This document shows positions 17,467-24,663 of a DNA stretch of 32,300 nt, piece after piece (the first letter of the stretch is position 1; each line of letters starts with the position of its first letter). The DNA lies in NCBI GenBank assembly GCA_013821455.1, contig JACDGS010000002.1, positions 1 to 32,300 of the forward strand, written 5' to 3'. Source of the DNA: Chthoniobacterales bacterium. Its GTDB lineage: Bacteria > Verrucomicrobiota > Verrucomicrobiia > Chthoniobacterales > UBA10450. The position numbers and the translations under genes were made by a program. The notes below the pieces were generated by a model that ran no database searches, was not told the origin of the DNA, and saw only the letters and a program-made list of their open reading frames with translations.

Positions 17467-18020
17467 TCACGCCGAGCGGAAATCGTGTTTACGGAATCGC
17501 GGCGGAATATCCGAGTGCGGCGGCTCTGTACGAGGCGGCTAAAGTTGTGCGCGACGCGGGCTTCAAGCGCTGGGATGTGCATTCGCCGTTTCCGATTCAC
17601 GGCATGGATGACGCCATGGGGCTTGGCAAATCCTGGCTCAGTGCGGTTGTGCTTATTGGTGGAATCACCGGACTGCTCACCGCATGTGTTCTGGAATTTG
17701 GCCCGTCGTGGTATCTCTATCCGCTCGATGTCCACGGGAAGCCGACCAACTTCTGGACCGTCCCCGCGTTCTTCCCGATCATGTTCGAGCTGACGATTCT
17801 CTGTTCCGCCTTCAGCGCGTTTTTGGCGATGCTGATGATGAATCTGCTCCCGCGTTGGAATCATCCGATGTTTAACTGGGATCGCTTCAAACGCGTCACG
17901 AACGACGGTTTCTTCCTCGTCCTGGAAGCGCGCGACCCGCGCTTCAGCGAGAACGAAGCCGTGCAGTTGCTCGAGAAAACCGGCGGCCAGTACATCACCG
18001 CCATCCACGAGGAGGCCTAA
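17463..18020 (+). CDS. actD: Alternative complex III subunit D (DUF3341)
   Basis: This 185-aa membrane protein matches the DUF3341/ActD subunit. A short soluble N-terminal part includes [44 protein letters not shown], summarised here as the family's VRDAGF then SPFPIHGMD signature. Two helices follow at about 58-80 and 98-128, then a soluble tail ending AIHEEA. A good ribosome site (GGAGG) lies 8-14 bases upstream within the end of actC. ActD anchors the complex and has no cofactor. The stop TAA is supplied by a GCCTAACGA motif, and actE starts 3 bases later at the ATG that follows. Confidence 0.92.
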   Translation: MITPSGNRVYGIAAEYPSAAALYEAAKVVRDAGFKRWDVHSPFPIHGMDDAMGLGKSWLSAVVLIGGITGLLTACVLEFGPSWYLYPLDVHGKPTNFWTVPAFFPIMFELTILCSAFSAFLAMLMMNLLPRWNHPMFNWDRFKRVTNDGFFLVLEARDPRFSENEAVQLLEKTGGQYITAIHEEA

Positions 18021-18023
18021 CGA

Positions 18024-18755
18024 ATGCTGCGCGCCTTCTTCCTCATTTTTATTCTGGTCGGGATCGCGTGGCTTTCGGTCTTTGGTTTTCGCGGGCAGAA
18101 GAGCAGCCGGCCCGAGATCGAAATTTTTCCCGACATGGTGCGGCAACCGAAAGTGCGCGCGCAGGCCGAGCTGAAGTTCTTCGCGGATGAGCGCGGCGGC
18201 CGCCAGCCGGTCGAAGGCACGGTGCCGATCGGCTACAACATGCCCTTGCCTAACGACGAAGGCAGCGCAGTAGATGAAGCGGGCGAGAACGCGATGCATG
18301 CACGGCTCGGCTTCAGCGAAGGGACTGATTATTACAACACGGGCAAGATGGGCGAGAACTGGGGCACCGGTTTCCCCATCGATGTCACGCCGGCGCTTCT
18401 GCAGCGAGGCCAGCAGCGTTTCAACGTGAACTGTGCCGTCTGCCACGGACCGCTCGCGGGCGGCGACGGCATCGTAAAGCAGTACGGCCTAACGACAGTG
18501 GTGAGCTTGCAGGACGACCGCATTCGCAAGATGGCCGATGGCGAGATCTTCAACACCATTACCCACGGCAAGAACACGATGATGGCCTACGGCCCGCGTG
18601 TCGTGGTGCAGGATCGCTGGGCGATCATTTGTTATTTGCGCACTTTGCAACGGAGTCAGCACGCGACCGAAGCCGATATCCCAACGGAGCATCGCGCGGA
18701 CTTGGAGAAAAAACCGGAGCCACCTAAACCCGCGGCGGAGCCAGCGAAGAAATGA
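18024..18755 (+). CDS. actE: Alternative complex III, monoheme cytochrome c subunit
   Basis: This 243-aa protein has an N-terminal anchor (residues ~3-20) and then the family stretch EIFPDMVRQPKVRAQ with FFADERGGRQPVEGTVP. One heme site follows, C137-A-V-C140-H141, with a candidate Met ligand in KNTMMAYGP. It is the second cytochrome of ACIII and a probable exit point for electrons. The C-terminus is a Lys/Pro/Ala-rich tail (KKPEPPKPAAEPAKK), one of several such tails in this operon. The stop overlaps actF (ATGA). Two GCCTAACGA copies lie inside, at 18248 (Pro-Asn-Asp) and 18487 (Leu-Thr). Confidence 0.92.
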   Translation: MLRAFFLIFILVGIAWLSVFGFRGQKSSRPEIEIFPDMVRQPKVRAQAELKFFADERGGRQPVEGTVPIGYNMPLPNDEGSAVDEAGENAMHARLGFSEGTDYYNTGKMGENWGTGFPIDVTPALLQRGQQRFNVNCAVCHGPLAGGDGIVKQYGLTTVVSLQDDRIRKMADGEIFNTITHGKNTMMAYGPRVVVQDRWAIICYLRTLQRSQHATEADIPTEHRADLEKKPEPPKPAAEPAKK

Positions 18756-19954
18756 GCGATCGATCCCACGTCCTGCCTGCGCCGGAAGGCGAATTTTTTG
18801 AGACGAATCGCTTCGCCGGTCTCTCGCTCATTTGCGGAGCGGTTGGGCTCATCGGGCTGGTGCTTAGTTTCATCGGCGCGTTCGTTTCGCCAGTGCAATT
18901 CAGTTTCTCCTGGCTCTTCGCCTTCATCTTTTTCTTCACCCTCTGCATCGGTTGTCTCTTCTGGACGATCGTGCATCACGTCGTCGATGCGGAGTGGTCG
19001 GTGGTCGTTAGGCGACAGCTCGAGAACATCGCGCTGCTCATGCCGGTGCTGGCCGTTCTGTTCCTGCCGATCTTGTTGTGGCGGAAATATCTCTATCGCT
19101 GGATGGATGTACCGCTCGGAGTGGACGCCGGTCTCGACGCCAAGCGCGCTTATCTGAACTGGGGATTCTTCCTCGGCCGGGCGATTTTCTTCTTTGTCGC
19201 GCTCAGTCTCGTCGCCTGGTTGATGCGCAGTCTTTCGGTGCGCCAGGATCGCGACGGAAATCCTCGTTTCACCCTCATGATGCGGAAGCTCGGTTTTGTC
19301 GGGCTGCCGATCTTTGCGCTTTGCCTAACGTTCGGCGCCTTCGACTGGCTGATGAGTTTGAACTGGCATTGGTTCTCCACCATGTGGGGCCCGTACATTT
19401 TCGCCGGGACGGCTGGAAGCTCGATGGCGCTGCTCATCCTTGTCATCACGGCCCTGCGACGCGCGGGTTACCTCAAGGAAGTAGTGAGCATCGAGCACTA
19501 CCACATCATGGGTAAGTGGCTCCTCGCCTTCACCGTTTTCTGGGCCTACATCGGCTTCAGCCAATACATGCTCTATTGGTACGCCAACATCCCGGAGGAG
19601 ACGCAGTACTTCATCATCCGGAATACGGAATCATGGAATGTGCTCTCGTGGTTCCTGGTCATCGGCCGCTTCTTCGTTCCGTTCGCGCTCCTGCTCCCGC
19701 GCGCGACGAAGAAAAGCGTGACCGGTATTTGCTGCCTCGCCGGTTGGATTCTCTGCATGCAGCTGCTCGACATGTACATCATCGTCCTCCCCGCGCTGCA
19801 CGGTACCGGCGTGCATCTGAGCATTCTTGATTTCCCGCCGCTGTTCGCCATCGGTGGCACGCTCGCTTTTTTCTACCTGCGCATTGTCGGCAAAACGTCG
19901 CTCTTCCCCGTGCGCGATCCCCGGCTGCTGGAATCTCTTCGCCTAACGAACTAG
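18752..19954 (+). CDS. actF: Alternative complex III, second NrfD-like membrane subunit
   Basis: This 400-aa protein has about ten hydrophobic helices and the ActF landmarks: GLSLICGAVGLIGL in helix 1, TLCIGCLFWTIVHHVVDAEWSVVVRRQLE after helix 2, TFGAFDWLMSLNWHWFSTMWGPY, and EHYHIMGKW followed by FWAYIGFSQYMLYWYANIPEET. It is the pseudo-paralogue of ActC and lines the other putative ion path of the complex. It overlaps actE by four bases. The C-terminus ends in RLTN, encoded by an iterated motif at 19941 just before the stop. Confidence 0.92.
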   Translation: MSDRSHVLPAPEGEFFETNRFAGLSLICGAVGLIGLVLSFIGAFVSPVQFSFSWLFAFIFFFTLCIGCLFWTIVHHVVDAEWSVVVRRQLENIALLMPVLAVLFLPILLWRKYLYRWMDVPLGVDAGLDAKRAYLNWGFFLGRAIFFFVALSLVAWLMRSLSVRQDRDGNPRFTLMMRKLGFVGLPIFALCLTFGAFDWLMSLNWHWFSTMWGPYIFAGTAGSSMALLILVITALRRAGYLKEVVSIEHYHIMGKWLLAFTVFWAYIGFSQYMLYWYANIPEETQYFIIRNTESWNVLSWFLVIGRFFVPFALLLPRATKKSVTGICCLAGWILCMQLLDMYIIVLPALHGTGVHLSILDFPPLFAIGGTLAFFYLRIVGKTSLFPVRDPRLLESLRLTN

Positions 19955-19967
19955 CCGTGCCTAACGA
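19941..19967 (-). repeat. Two iterated 9-mers spanning the actF stop and the next start
   Basis: Exact GCCTAACGA copies start at 19941 and 19959, 18 bases apart. The first encodes Leu-Thr at the end of actF; the second encodes Pro-Asn-Asp directly after the GTG start of the following gene. Together they frame the junction. Confidence 0.85.
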
Positions 19968-20631
19968 CGACACTCTCCTTCATCCCGATCAGCCGCGCTT
20001 CCTCTTTCCGGCCTGGTTATGGGCGGTAACGTTGTTTATCTTTTTCGCCGTCATCGTCGCCATCACTTTCGGCGCGATGAAGCGCGGTTCGACCTACGAA
20101 GCGGAACGGGCCGACGCGCGGGTGACGAAGTTGAAAACCGCGCGCGAAGATTGGGATAAAACTTCCAATACTTACGGCTGGGTCGATCAGGCGAAAGGCG
20201 TCGCGCATATCCCGATCGCGCGTGCGATGGAAGTAGAATTGCCTGAGCTGCAGGCGCGCAAACCCGAGGCAGCCGGTCCGATCGGCACGCCTGCGCCCGA
20301 CGCCGCGCCGGTGACGGCAACGGGCGCCGCGCAGCCAGCTAATCCGACAGCCGTCGCTCCCGCAGCGTCAGCGACTCCGAAGGCGACGACCGCGGAAGGA
20401 AATGATTCCGAGGGGCACAATCAACCGGCCGCCGCCGCTAATCCGCCGAGCGCTCCGCGCAACACGCAGCCGGGACTTGGGACCACGCCAGCGGCGAAGC
20501 CGAAATCCAAAACCGAAATCGCACCGATCACGCCGACAGCGACACCAGTGAAACATCCGGTGGGCACGCCGATCCCGGTTCGTGGCGCCGGAGCGCCGGC
20601 CCCAAGCGCGACATCTTCACCTCGACCCTGA
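19957..20631 (+). CDS. Single-helix membrane protein with Ala/Pro-rich tail, ACIII-associated
   Basis: This 224-aa protein starts at a GTG only 2 bases after the actF stop. One membrane helix spans about residues 18-40 (PAWLWAVTLFIFFAVIVAITFG). A charged segment follows, then the motif YGWVDQAKGVAHIPIARAM (about 68-86), which I recall from small proteins that accompany ACIII and oxidase genes in related phyla. The last ~130 residues are low-complexity Ala/Pro/Thr. No heme, metal or catalytic motif is visible. An accessory or assembly role in the respiratory complex is likely from its position and is inference. Confidence 0.7.
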   Translation: MPNDDTLLHPDQPRFLFPAWLWAVTLFIFFAVIVAITFGAMKRGSTYEAERADARVTKLKTAREDWDKTSNTYGWVDQAKGVAHIPIARAMEVELPELQARKPEAAGPIGTPAPDAAPVTATGAAQPANPTAVAPAASATPKATTAEGNDSEGHNQPAAAANPPSAPRNTQPGLGTTPAAKPKSKTEIAPITPTATPVKHPVGTPIPVRGAGAPAPSATSSPRP

Positions 20632-20635
20632 CCCC

Positions 20636-20821
20636 ATGCGCCTCACCGATTTTTTCGCGAGCCTGCGACGGCAGGATGAAAACGCGACCGTTATTTTTTC
20701 GGAAGCAGAACCGATTGGCCGGGCGACCGATCTCGTGATGCCTTACCGGCCGTTTTTCTCAAAGCAGCGGCGCCAAAATTCTTCGCCCGCGCGAACCGCG
20801 GCCACGCCTAACGAACAATGA
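20636..20821 (+). CDS. Small hypothetical protein between ACIII and ccoN-like genes
   Basis: A 61-aa ORF starts 4 bases after the previous stop and ends in an ATGA overlap with the ccoN-like gene. The sequence is soluble and basic toward the end (MPYRPFFSKQRRQ) and has no membrane helix, so it is not CcoQ or CcoS. Position and tight overlap argue that it is translated, but I recognise no family. Its last codons come from an iterated motif (Pro-Asn-Glu). It could instead be just the leader region of the next gene. Confidence 0.5.
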   Translation: MRLTDFFASLRRQDENATVIFSEAEPIGRATDLVMPYRPFFSKQRRQNSSPARTAATPNEQ

Positions 20822-22305
20822 GCACGACTGTCGAGATCGAACCCGAGCCGCTGCTCAGTCCCGCGGATGTGACCGCCGCAGAAGTCGATCGCGTCGAGCG
20901 AGCGCTGATCGATTCTTCCACGCGGTTGCCGGTTCTCGTTTTCTACACCTCGGCCATCGCTTGGCTGATTCTCTCCACTCTTCTCTCGATTGTGACGGCG
21001 CTGAAATTGCACGCGCCGGACACTCTGGCTGAAGTGCCGTTCCTGACCTGGGGACGGCTCAGCCCTGCGCAGTTCGACATTCTTATTTACGGTTGGGCGT
21101 CGATGGCGGGAATGGGCACTGCGATCTGGCTCATGGCGCGTCTTTGCCGGACGACTCTGCGGCATCCGCTGCTCCTCATCAGCGGCGCAGCGTTCTGGAA
21201 TCTCGGCGTGCTCATGGGCACCGTGGGAATCTTGGCCGGCGGCAGCACAGGTTACGAGTGGCTCGAATATCCGGGTTACGCCGCGGTCGCGCTCTTCTGC
21301 GCTTATCTCCTCATCATGACCTGGGGTTTGATCATGTTCCGCTTCCGGCGGCGCGGCCACGTTTACATCACGCAATGGTATTTGTTAGGCGCTTTCCTCT
21401 GGTTCCCGTGGCTCTACGCCGCCGCGCAGTTGATGCTGTTTGTTTTCCCGGTTCAGGGCGTGATGCAGGCGGCGGTGAATTGGTGGTTCGCGAATAATCT
21501 GCTCTTTCTCTGGTTCGGCTCGATCGGACTCGGGACGGCGTATTACATGATCCCGAAAGTGATCGGGCGTCCGGTGCACAGCTATTATTTGGCGACGCTG
21601 GGCTTTTGGACTTTCGCGTTGTTCTCGAGTTGGACCGGAATGCAGCGACTGATCGACGGACCATTTCCCGCGTGGATGGTCACGGCCAGCATCGCGGCGA
21701 CGATCCTCACGCTGATTCCCGTCGCGACTGTTGGGCTTAATCATCACATGACGATGCGCGGATTTTTCCCGCTCCTGCGCTATAGCCCAACGCTGCGCTT
21801 CACGGTTTTCGGCGCGATTTCCTACACCGCGTTCAGCTTCGTCGGGGTAATGATGTCGCTCCGCTCGATGGCTCGCCTCGTGCATTTCACCGAGGTGAGC
21901 GTGGGCTACACTTACCTTGGGCTCTACGCATTTTTCACCATGGTGATGTTCGGCTCGATGTACTACATCGTGCCGCGGCTGGTGGGCCGCGAATGGCGTT
22001 ACGCGTCGCTGATCAAGCTGCACTTTTGGTCGGCCACGTACGGCATTGGCCTGATGGTGTTGCTGCTGCTCGTCGGCGGTTTCGCGCAGGGCGTGAGCCT
22101 GAATGATCCCACGCTGCCGTTCTCCGAGAGCATGGATACGATTGCGCCTTATCTGCGCGGGCGAAGTTTGTCCGGTCTCTTATTGACCATCTCGCATTTT
22201 GTTTTCGCGTTTCATTTCGGCCTCATGCTGCTCGGCTTCGGCCGGACGGCCAGCGTGCCCACGTTCCTGAATCCGCTCGAACGCGAACCCGGAGGAGGAC
22301 ACTGA
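20818..22305 (+). CDS. CcoN-like cbb3 subunit I homologue lacking all heme/Cu ligands
   Basis: This 495-aa, roughly 12-helix protein aligns along its length with cbb3 oxidase subunit I: WGRLSP, then NWWF...MIPKVIGRPVHSYYLA, then RFTVFGAISYTAFSF, then HFTEVSVG, then YYIVPRLVGREW. By eye against Pseudomonas stutzeri CcoN recalled from memory, every cofactor ligand is replaced: low-spin heme H60 by Q85; copper ligands H207, H257 and H258 by N226, Q276 and R277; heme b3 H345 by Y364; and the second low-spin heme ligand H347 by Y366. The fold is otherwise intact and the frame is open, so this looks like a kept, non-catalytic homologue rather than a decaying gene. It probably serves as a membrane scaffold for the cytochromes encoded next. 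It is likely to be mislabelled an oxidase by similarity. Confidence 0.88.
   Translation: MSTTVEIEPEPLLSPADVTAAEVDRVERALIDSSTRLPVLVFYTSAIAWLILSTLLSIVTALKLHAPDTLAEVPFLTWGRLSPAQFDILIYGWASMAGMGTAIWLMARLCRTTLRHPLLLISGAAFWNLGVLMGTVGILAGGSTGYEWLEYPGYAAVALFCAYLLIMTWGLIMFRFRRRGHVYITQWYLLGAFLWFPWLYAAAQLMLFVFPVQGVMQAAVNWWFANNLLFLWFGSIGLGTAYYMIPKVIGRPVHSYYLATLGFWTFALFSSWTGMQRLIDGPFPAWMVTASIAATILTLIPVATVGLNHHMTMRGFFPLLRYSPTLRFTVFGAISYTAFSFVGVMMSLRSMARLVHFTEVSVGYTYLGLYAFFTMVMFGSMYYIVPRLVGREWRYASLIKLHFWSATYGIGLMVLLLLVGGFAQGVSLNDPTLPFSESMDTIAPYLRGRSLSGLLLTISHFVFAFHFGLMLLGFGRTASVPTFLNPLEREPGGGH
22291..22298 (+). promoter_or_regulatory. Strong ribosome binding site for the ccoO-like gene
   Basis: GGAGGAGG ends 6 bases before the ATG at 22305. 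It is one of the few strong Shine-Dalgarno sequences in the window and fixes this start, which overlaps the previous stop by one base (TGATG). Confidence 0.7.
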
Positions 22306-23198
22306 TGAAAGGTTTGCAGGCACTCTTCATCGGTATCTTCGGGATTTTCGCTTTCTCCTGGCTGGGCATGACCGTGATTCCAAATTTGCAGATCGGCAGT
22401 CTCAACCCGCAGACGGATGAAGATGGCGGAGATGTTTATCCCGCGCCGCCCTCCGGGATGGCGACACGCGGTGCCCAGGTCTATGCCGCAAATGGATGCG
22501 TCTATTGCCATTCGCAGCAAGTCCGGCCGGATTACGGCGGCTCCGATCTTGAGCGCAAATGGGGTGAACGTCGCAGCGCGCCGCGCGATTACATTTTCGA
22601 GCCGATCGTCCTCCTCGGAAAAATGAGAGTCGGTCCCGATCTCGCGAATGTTGGTCACCGTCCCGCGTTGCAGGAGAAAGGTGCGGCCGCGCCCACATCT
22701 CCGACCGCAGGGACAGCCGCCTCGCCTGCCGCGAGCCCGTCGTTAGGCGCGAGCCCGGCTGTCGCCGCGGCTTCGGCTTCGCCTGCCCCTGCTGTCCTAC
22801 CCGCCGCCGGCGACAAGCCCGCGCCTAACGTCGCCACGACCGCGCCCGCGTTGGTCGGGGACGTTGCCGCCCTCACGAGCGACGGCCAACCTATTCCCTA
22901 TTCCGCCGCGTGGCATCACCGGCACCTCTACGCGCCGCGCAGCGTGAACGAAGATTCCATCATGCCGGCTTATCGATTCCTTTATCAAAAACGGCGCATC
23001 TCCGGCGTCATCTCGCCGGACTCGCTCAATTTCGTCGGCGCAACGAATGATGATCCGGAATCCGGCTGGGAGATCGTCCCGAGCTATGACGCGAAATGTC
23101 TCGTCGCTTATCTGATGTCGCGCGATCAATCGCACGCCTTGAAAGAAGCGAAGTCGCCCGTGATTGCGGCGGCCCCAGGAAAGGTGGCGCAAAAATGA
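22305..23198 (+). CDS. CcoO-like membrane-anchored monoheme cytochrome c
   Basis: This 297-aa protein resembles the CcoO subunit of cbb3 oxidases. It has an N-terminal anchor (about 5-25) and a heme site C65-V-Y-C68-H69 followed by the CcoO-typical SQQVRP. It then has KMRVGPDLANVG, WHHRHLYAPRSV and SIMPAY with the axial Met at about M220. Unlike its partner CcoN homologue, it keeps its heme ligands. Residues ~120-198, between GHR and YSAAW, are an Ala/Pro-rich low-complexity insertion absent from ordinary CcoO, where these elements are nearly adjacent. Two iterated motifs (22740, 22823) lie inside that insertion. It probably relays electrons from ACIII. The stop overlaps the next start (ATGA). 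Confidence 0.88.
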   Translation: MKGLQALFIGIFGIFAFSWLGMTVIPNLQIGSLNPQTDEDGGDVYPAPPSGMATRGAQVYAANGCVYCHSQQVRPDYGGSDLERKWGERRSAPRDYIFEPIVLLGKMRVGPDLANVGHRPALQEKGAAAPTSPTAGTAASPAASPSLGASPAVAAASASPAPAVLPAAGDKPAPNVATTAPALVGDVAALTSDGQPIPYSAAWHHRHLYAPRSVNEDSIMPAYRFLYQKRRISGVISPDSLNFVGATNDDPESGWEIVPSYDAKCLVAYLMSRDQSHALKEAKSPVIAAAPGKVAQK

Positions 23199-23965
23199 CC
23201 GGGCACCTTCCGCCAAACCCGCAACATCAGGGCATGGACTACGGCGAGACCGAAGCCCTGCATGAATCGCACGCCGCGATCGTTAGGGAAAAAGTCGAGC
23301 CCCGCATGGGCCGCGAGCCACTCTCGCTTTGGCTGATCACCATCTATGGATTGGCGGTCTTCTTCGGCGGCGCTTACCTCGGGCGTTACGGCGGAAATTG
23401 GAGCGGCGATGGTCTCGACTATCTCGGCGGCGCACCGCGCGTCGCCAGCCACGCAGGTGCCGGCGGAGCGGCAGCCGAACAAACCACCGAACTAACTCCC
23501 GCGCAGAAGGGCGCGAAGATTTTTTCGGCCAACTGTGCCACGTGCCATCAGGCAAACGGACTTGGCGTCGCCGGACAATATCCGCCTCTGGCCGGTTCCG
23601 AGATCGTCATCGGCGGGTCCCGCCGTCCGGTCATGATTTTGCTCAAAGGGCTGCAAGGTCCTCTCACGGTCAAGGGTCAGAAGTTTGGCTCTGCGGTCAT
23701 GCAGCCGTGGGACAAAACTCTCACCGACCAGAAGATCGCCGACGTCCTGACCTACGTACGTCAGGAATGGGGTAACACTGCCAGCCCGATCTCCGCTGAA
23801 GGAGTCGCCGCCATGCGCAAGGAGTTGGCCAGTCGCGCCGAATCGTGGACCGAGCCCGACATCCTCGCAGTCCCGGCGACGGAAGATGCACCGGGAGCAG
23901 CGCCCGCCGCTCCGGGCGGAGAAGCCAAGCCAGGCGCCAGCCCAGCCGCGCCGCCGAAGGCGTAG
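23195..23965 (+). CDS. Membrane-anchored monoheme class I cytochrome c
   Basis: The start is the ATG at 23195 overlapping the previous stop (ATGA); an upstream extension would read into the ccoO-like gene. The 256-aa protein has one anchor at about residues 46-63 and a heme site C114-A-T-C117-H118 in the context KIFSANCATCHQANGLGV. A probable Met ligand is M169 (SAVMQPW). It ends in a ~40-residue Ala/Pro/Gly tail. It has one heme, whereas CcoP usually has two, so it is a cytochrome in the CcoP position rather than a normal CcoP. It is the last gene of the 12-kb respiratory run. Confidence 0.85.
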   Translation: MTGHLPPNPQHQGMDYGETEALHESHAAIVREKVEPRMGREPLSLWLITIYGLAVFFGGAYLGRYGGNWSGDGLDYLGGAPRVASHAGAGGAAAEQTTELTPAQKGAKIFSANCATCHQANGLGVAGQYPPLAGSEIVIGGSRRPVMILLKGLQGPLTVKGQKFGSAVMQPWDKTLTDQKIADVLTYVRQEWGNTASPISAEGVAAMRKELASRAESWTEPDILAVPATEDAPGAAPAAPGGEAKPGASPAAPPKA

Positions 23966-23994
23966 AGTTCCGCCTAACGAACAAGGTCGGGGCG

Positions 23995-24405
23995 TTAACT
24001 TCCGGGCAAACCAGTAAGCAACTTGCCCAAAACGATAGTCGTTTGTTCTCGATCAAACTGACTTGAGGCCACGCCGAGAACGAATTTTTCCCATTCGTCG
24101 ATCGGCAACTTCTCGTTAGGCAAGAGATCGTTTGCCTCCAGGAAAACGAGACACGACGCGAGCGCCGTGCGTTTGTTGCCATCGAGGAAAGCGTGATTGC
24201 AACAGAGGTAATACAAGTAGGCAGCCGCCACTTCCACCGGCTCGGTCATGAGCGGTTGCCCCATCATGGTCGCTTGCGGCGCGGCGATGGCAGATTCTAG
24301 GAGTGCTTTATCTCGGATGCCCGCAAGGCCACCATGGGCAGCCAGCACTTCAGCATGAATCGCCTCGACCGCGGCAACGGTCAGGTGAATCAGCGGAGTG
24401 CTCAC
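23995..24405 (-). CDS. doc: Doc-family toxin (Fic fold)
   Basis: This 136-aa protein has the death-on-curing Fic-fold motif HAFLDGNKR (HxFx[D/N]GNKR) near residues 70-78. Upstream it carries the typical Doc helix pattern GIRDKALLESAIAAPQ. Doc toxins phosphorylate elongation factor Tu and stop translation until bound by an antitoxin. The GTG start overlaps the upstream antitoxin stop in GTGA, a normal toxin-antitoxin arrangement. It faces the end of the respiratory operon convergently with a 29-base gap that contains one iterated motif. The toxin family is clear; activity is not shown. Confidence 0.92.
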   Translation of the reverse strand: MSTPLIHLTVAAVEAIHAEVLAAHGGLAGIRDKALLESAIAAPQATMMGQPLMTEPVEVAAAYLYYLCCNHAFLDGNKRTALASCLVFLEANDLLPNEKLPIDEWEKFVLGVASSQFDREQTTIVLGKLLTGLPGS

Positions 24406-24629
24406 GAGAGCCGTTTAAACAATTTCGAGTTACGCCGAATGAGACGTTTGGCTGAGGCCGCCGCCACTTTGGCATCGATAGAAGTCCGCACCGGCGTCAG
24501 GGTGATCGCCCCTCCGTCGTGGATCGTCACCGAAAGCTGATCTCCCAAACGAAGTCGCGCCAAGTCGAGAAAAGCGGAGTCGAGAATAATGCCTTGGGAG
24601 TTGCCAATTTTCGCGATCGTCTTCGTCAT
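24402..24629 (-). CDS. AbrB/MazE-type antitoxin paired with Doc
   Basis: This 75-aa protein begins with the AbrB/MazE swapped-hairpin DNA-binding domain (TKTIAKIGNSQGIIL, then LRLGDQLSVTIHDGGAITLTPV). It continues into a basic C-terminal helix likely to grip the toxin. It is predicted to neutralise Doc and to repress its own promoter. Doc is classically paired with Phd; AbrB-fold partners are known for Doc-like toxins. It lies upstream of doc with a 4-base overlap. The promoter described at 24636-24663 would start transcription at or next to its ATG. Confidence 0.88.
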   Translation of the reverse strand: MTKTIAKIGNSQGIILDSAFLDLARLRLGDQLSVTIHDGGAITLTPVRTSIDAKVAAASAKRLIRRNSKLFKRLS

Positions 24630-24635
24630 GCGGTA

Positions 24636-24663
24636 ATATTAAGTTTTACGACAACGGTGGCAA
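24636..24663 (-). promoter_or_regulatory. Promoter of the antitoxin-doc pair, possibly leaderless
   Basis: Read on the minus strand, TTGCCA (24663-24658) and TAATAT (24641-24636) are 16 bases apart, a good sigma-70 match. The -10 box ends only 6 bases before the ATG at 24629, so the transcript would have almost no leader. The -35 box lies inside the 3' end of the GT2 gene. Confidence 0.6.

Noticed and set aside
20818-23965. Annotation as a functional ccoNOP cbb3 oxygen reductase
   Set aside because: Subunit I lacks every heme and copper ligand, and the third gene has one heme site instead of two.
23966-23994. Terminator between the convergent respiratory and toxin genes
   Set aside because: The 29-base gap contains an iterated motif but no stem-loop followed by a T run.
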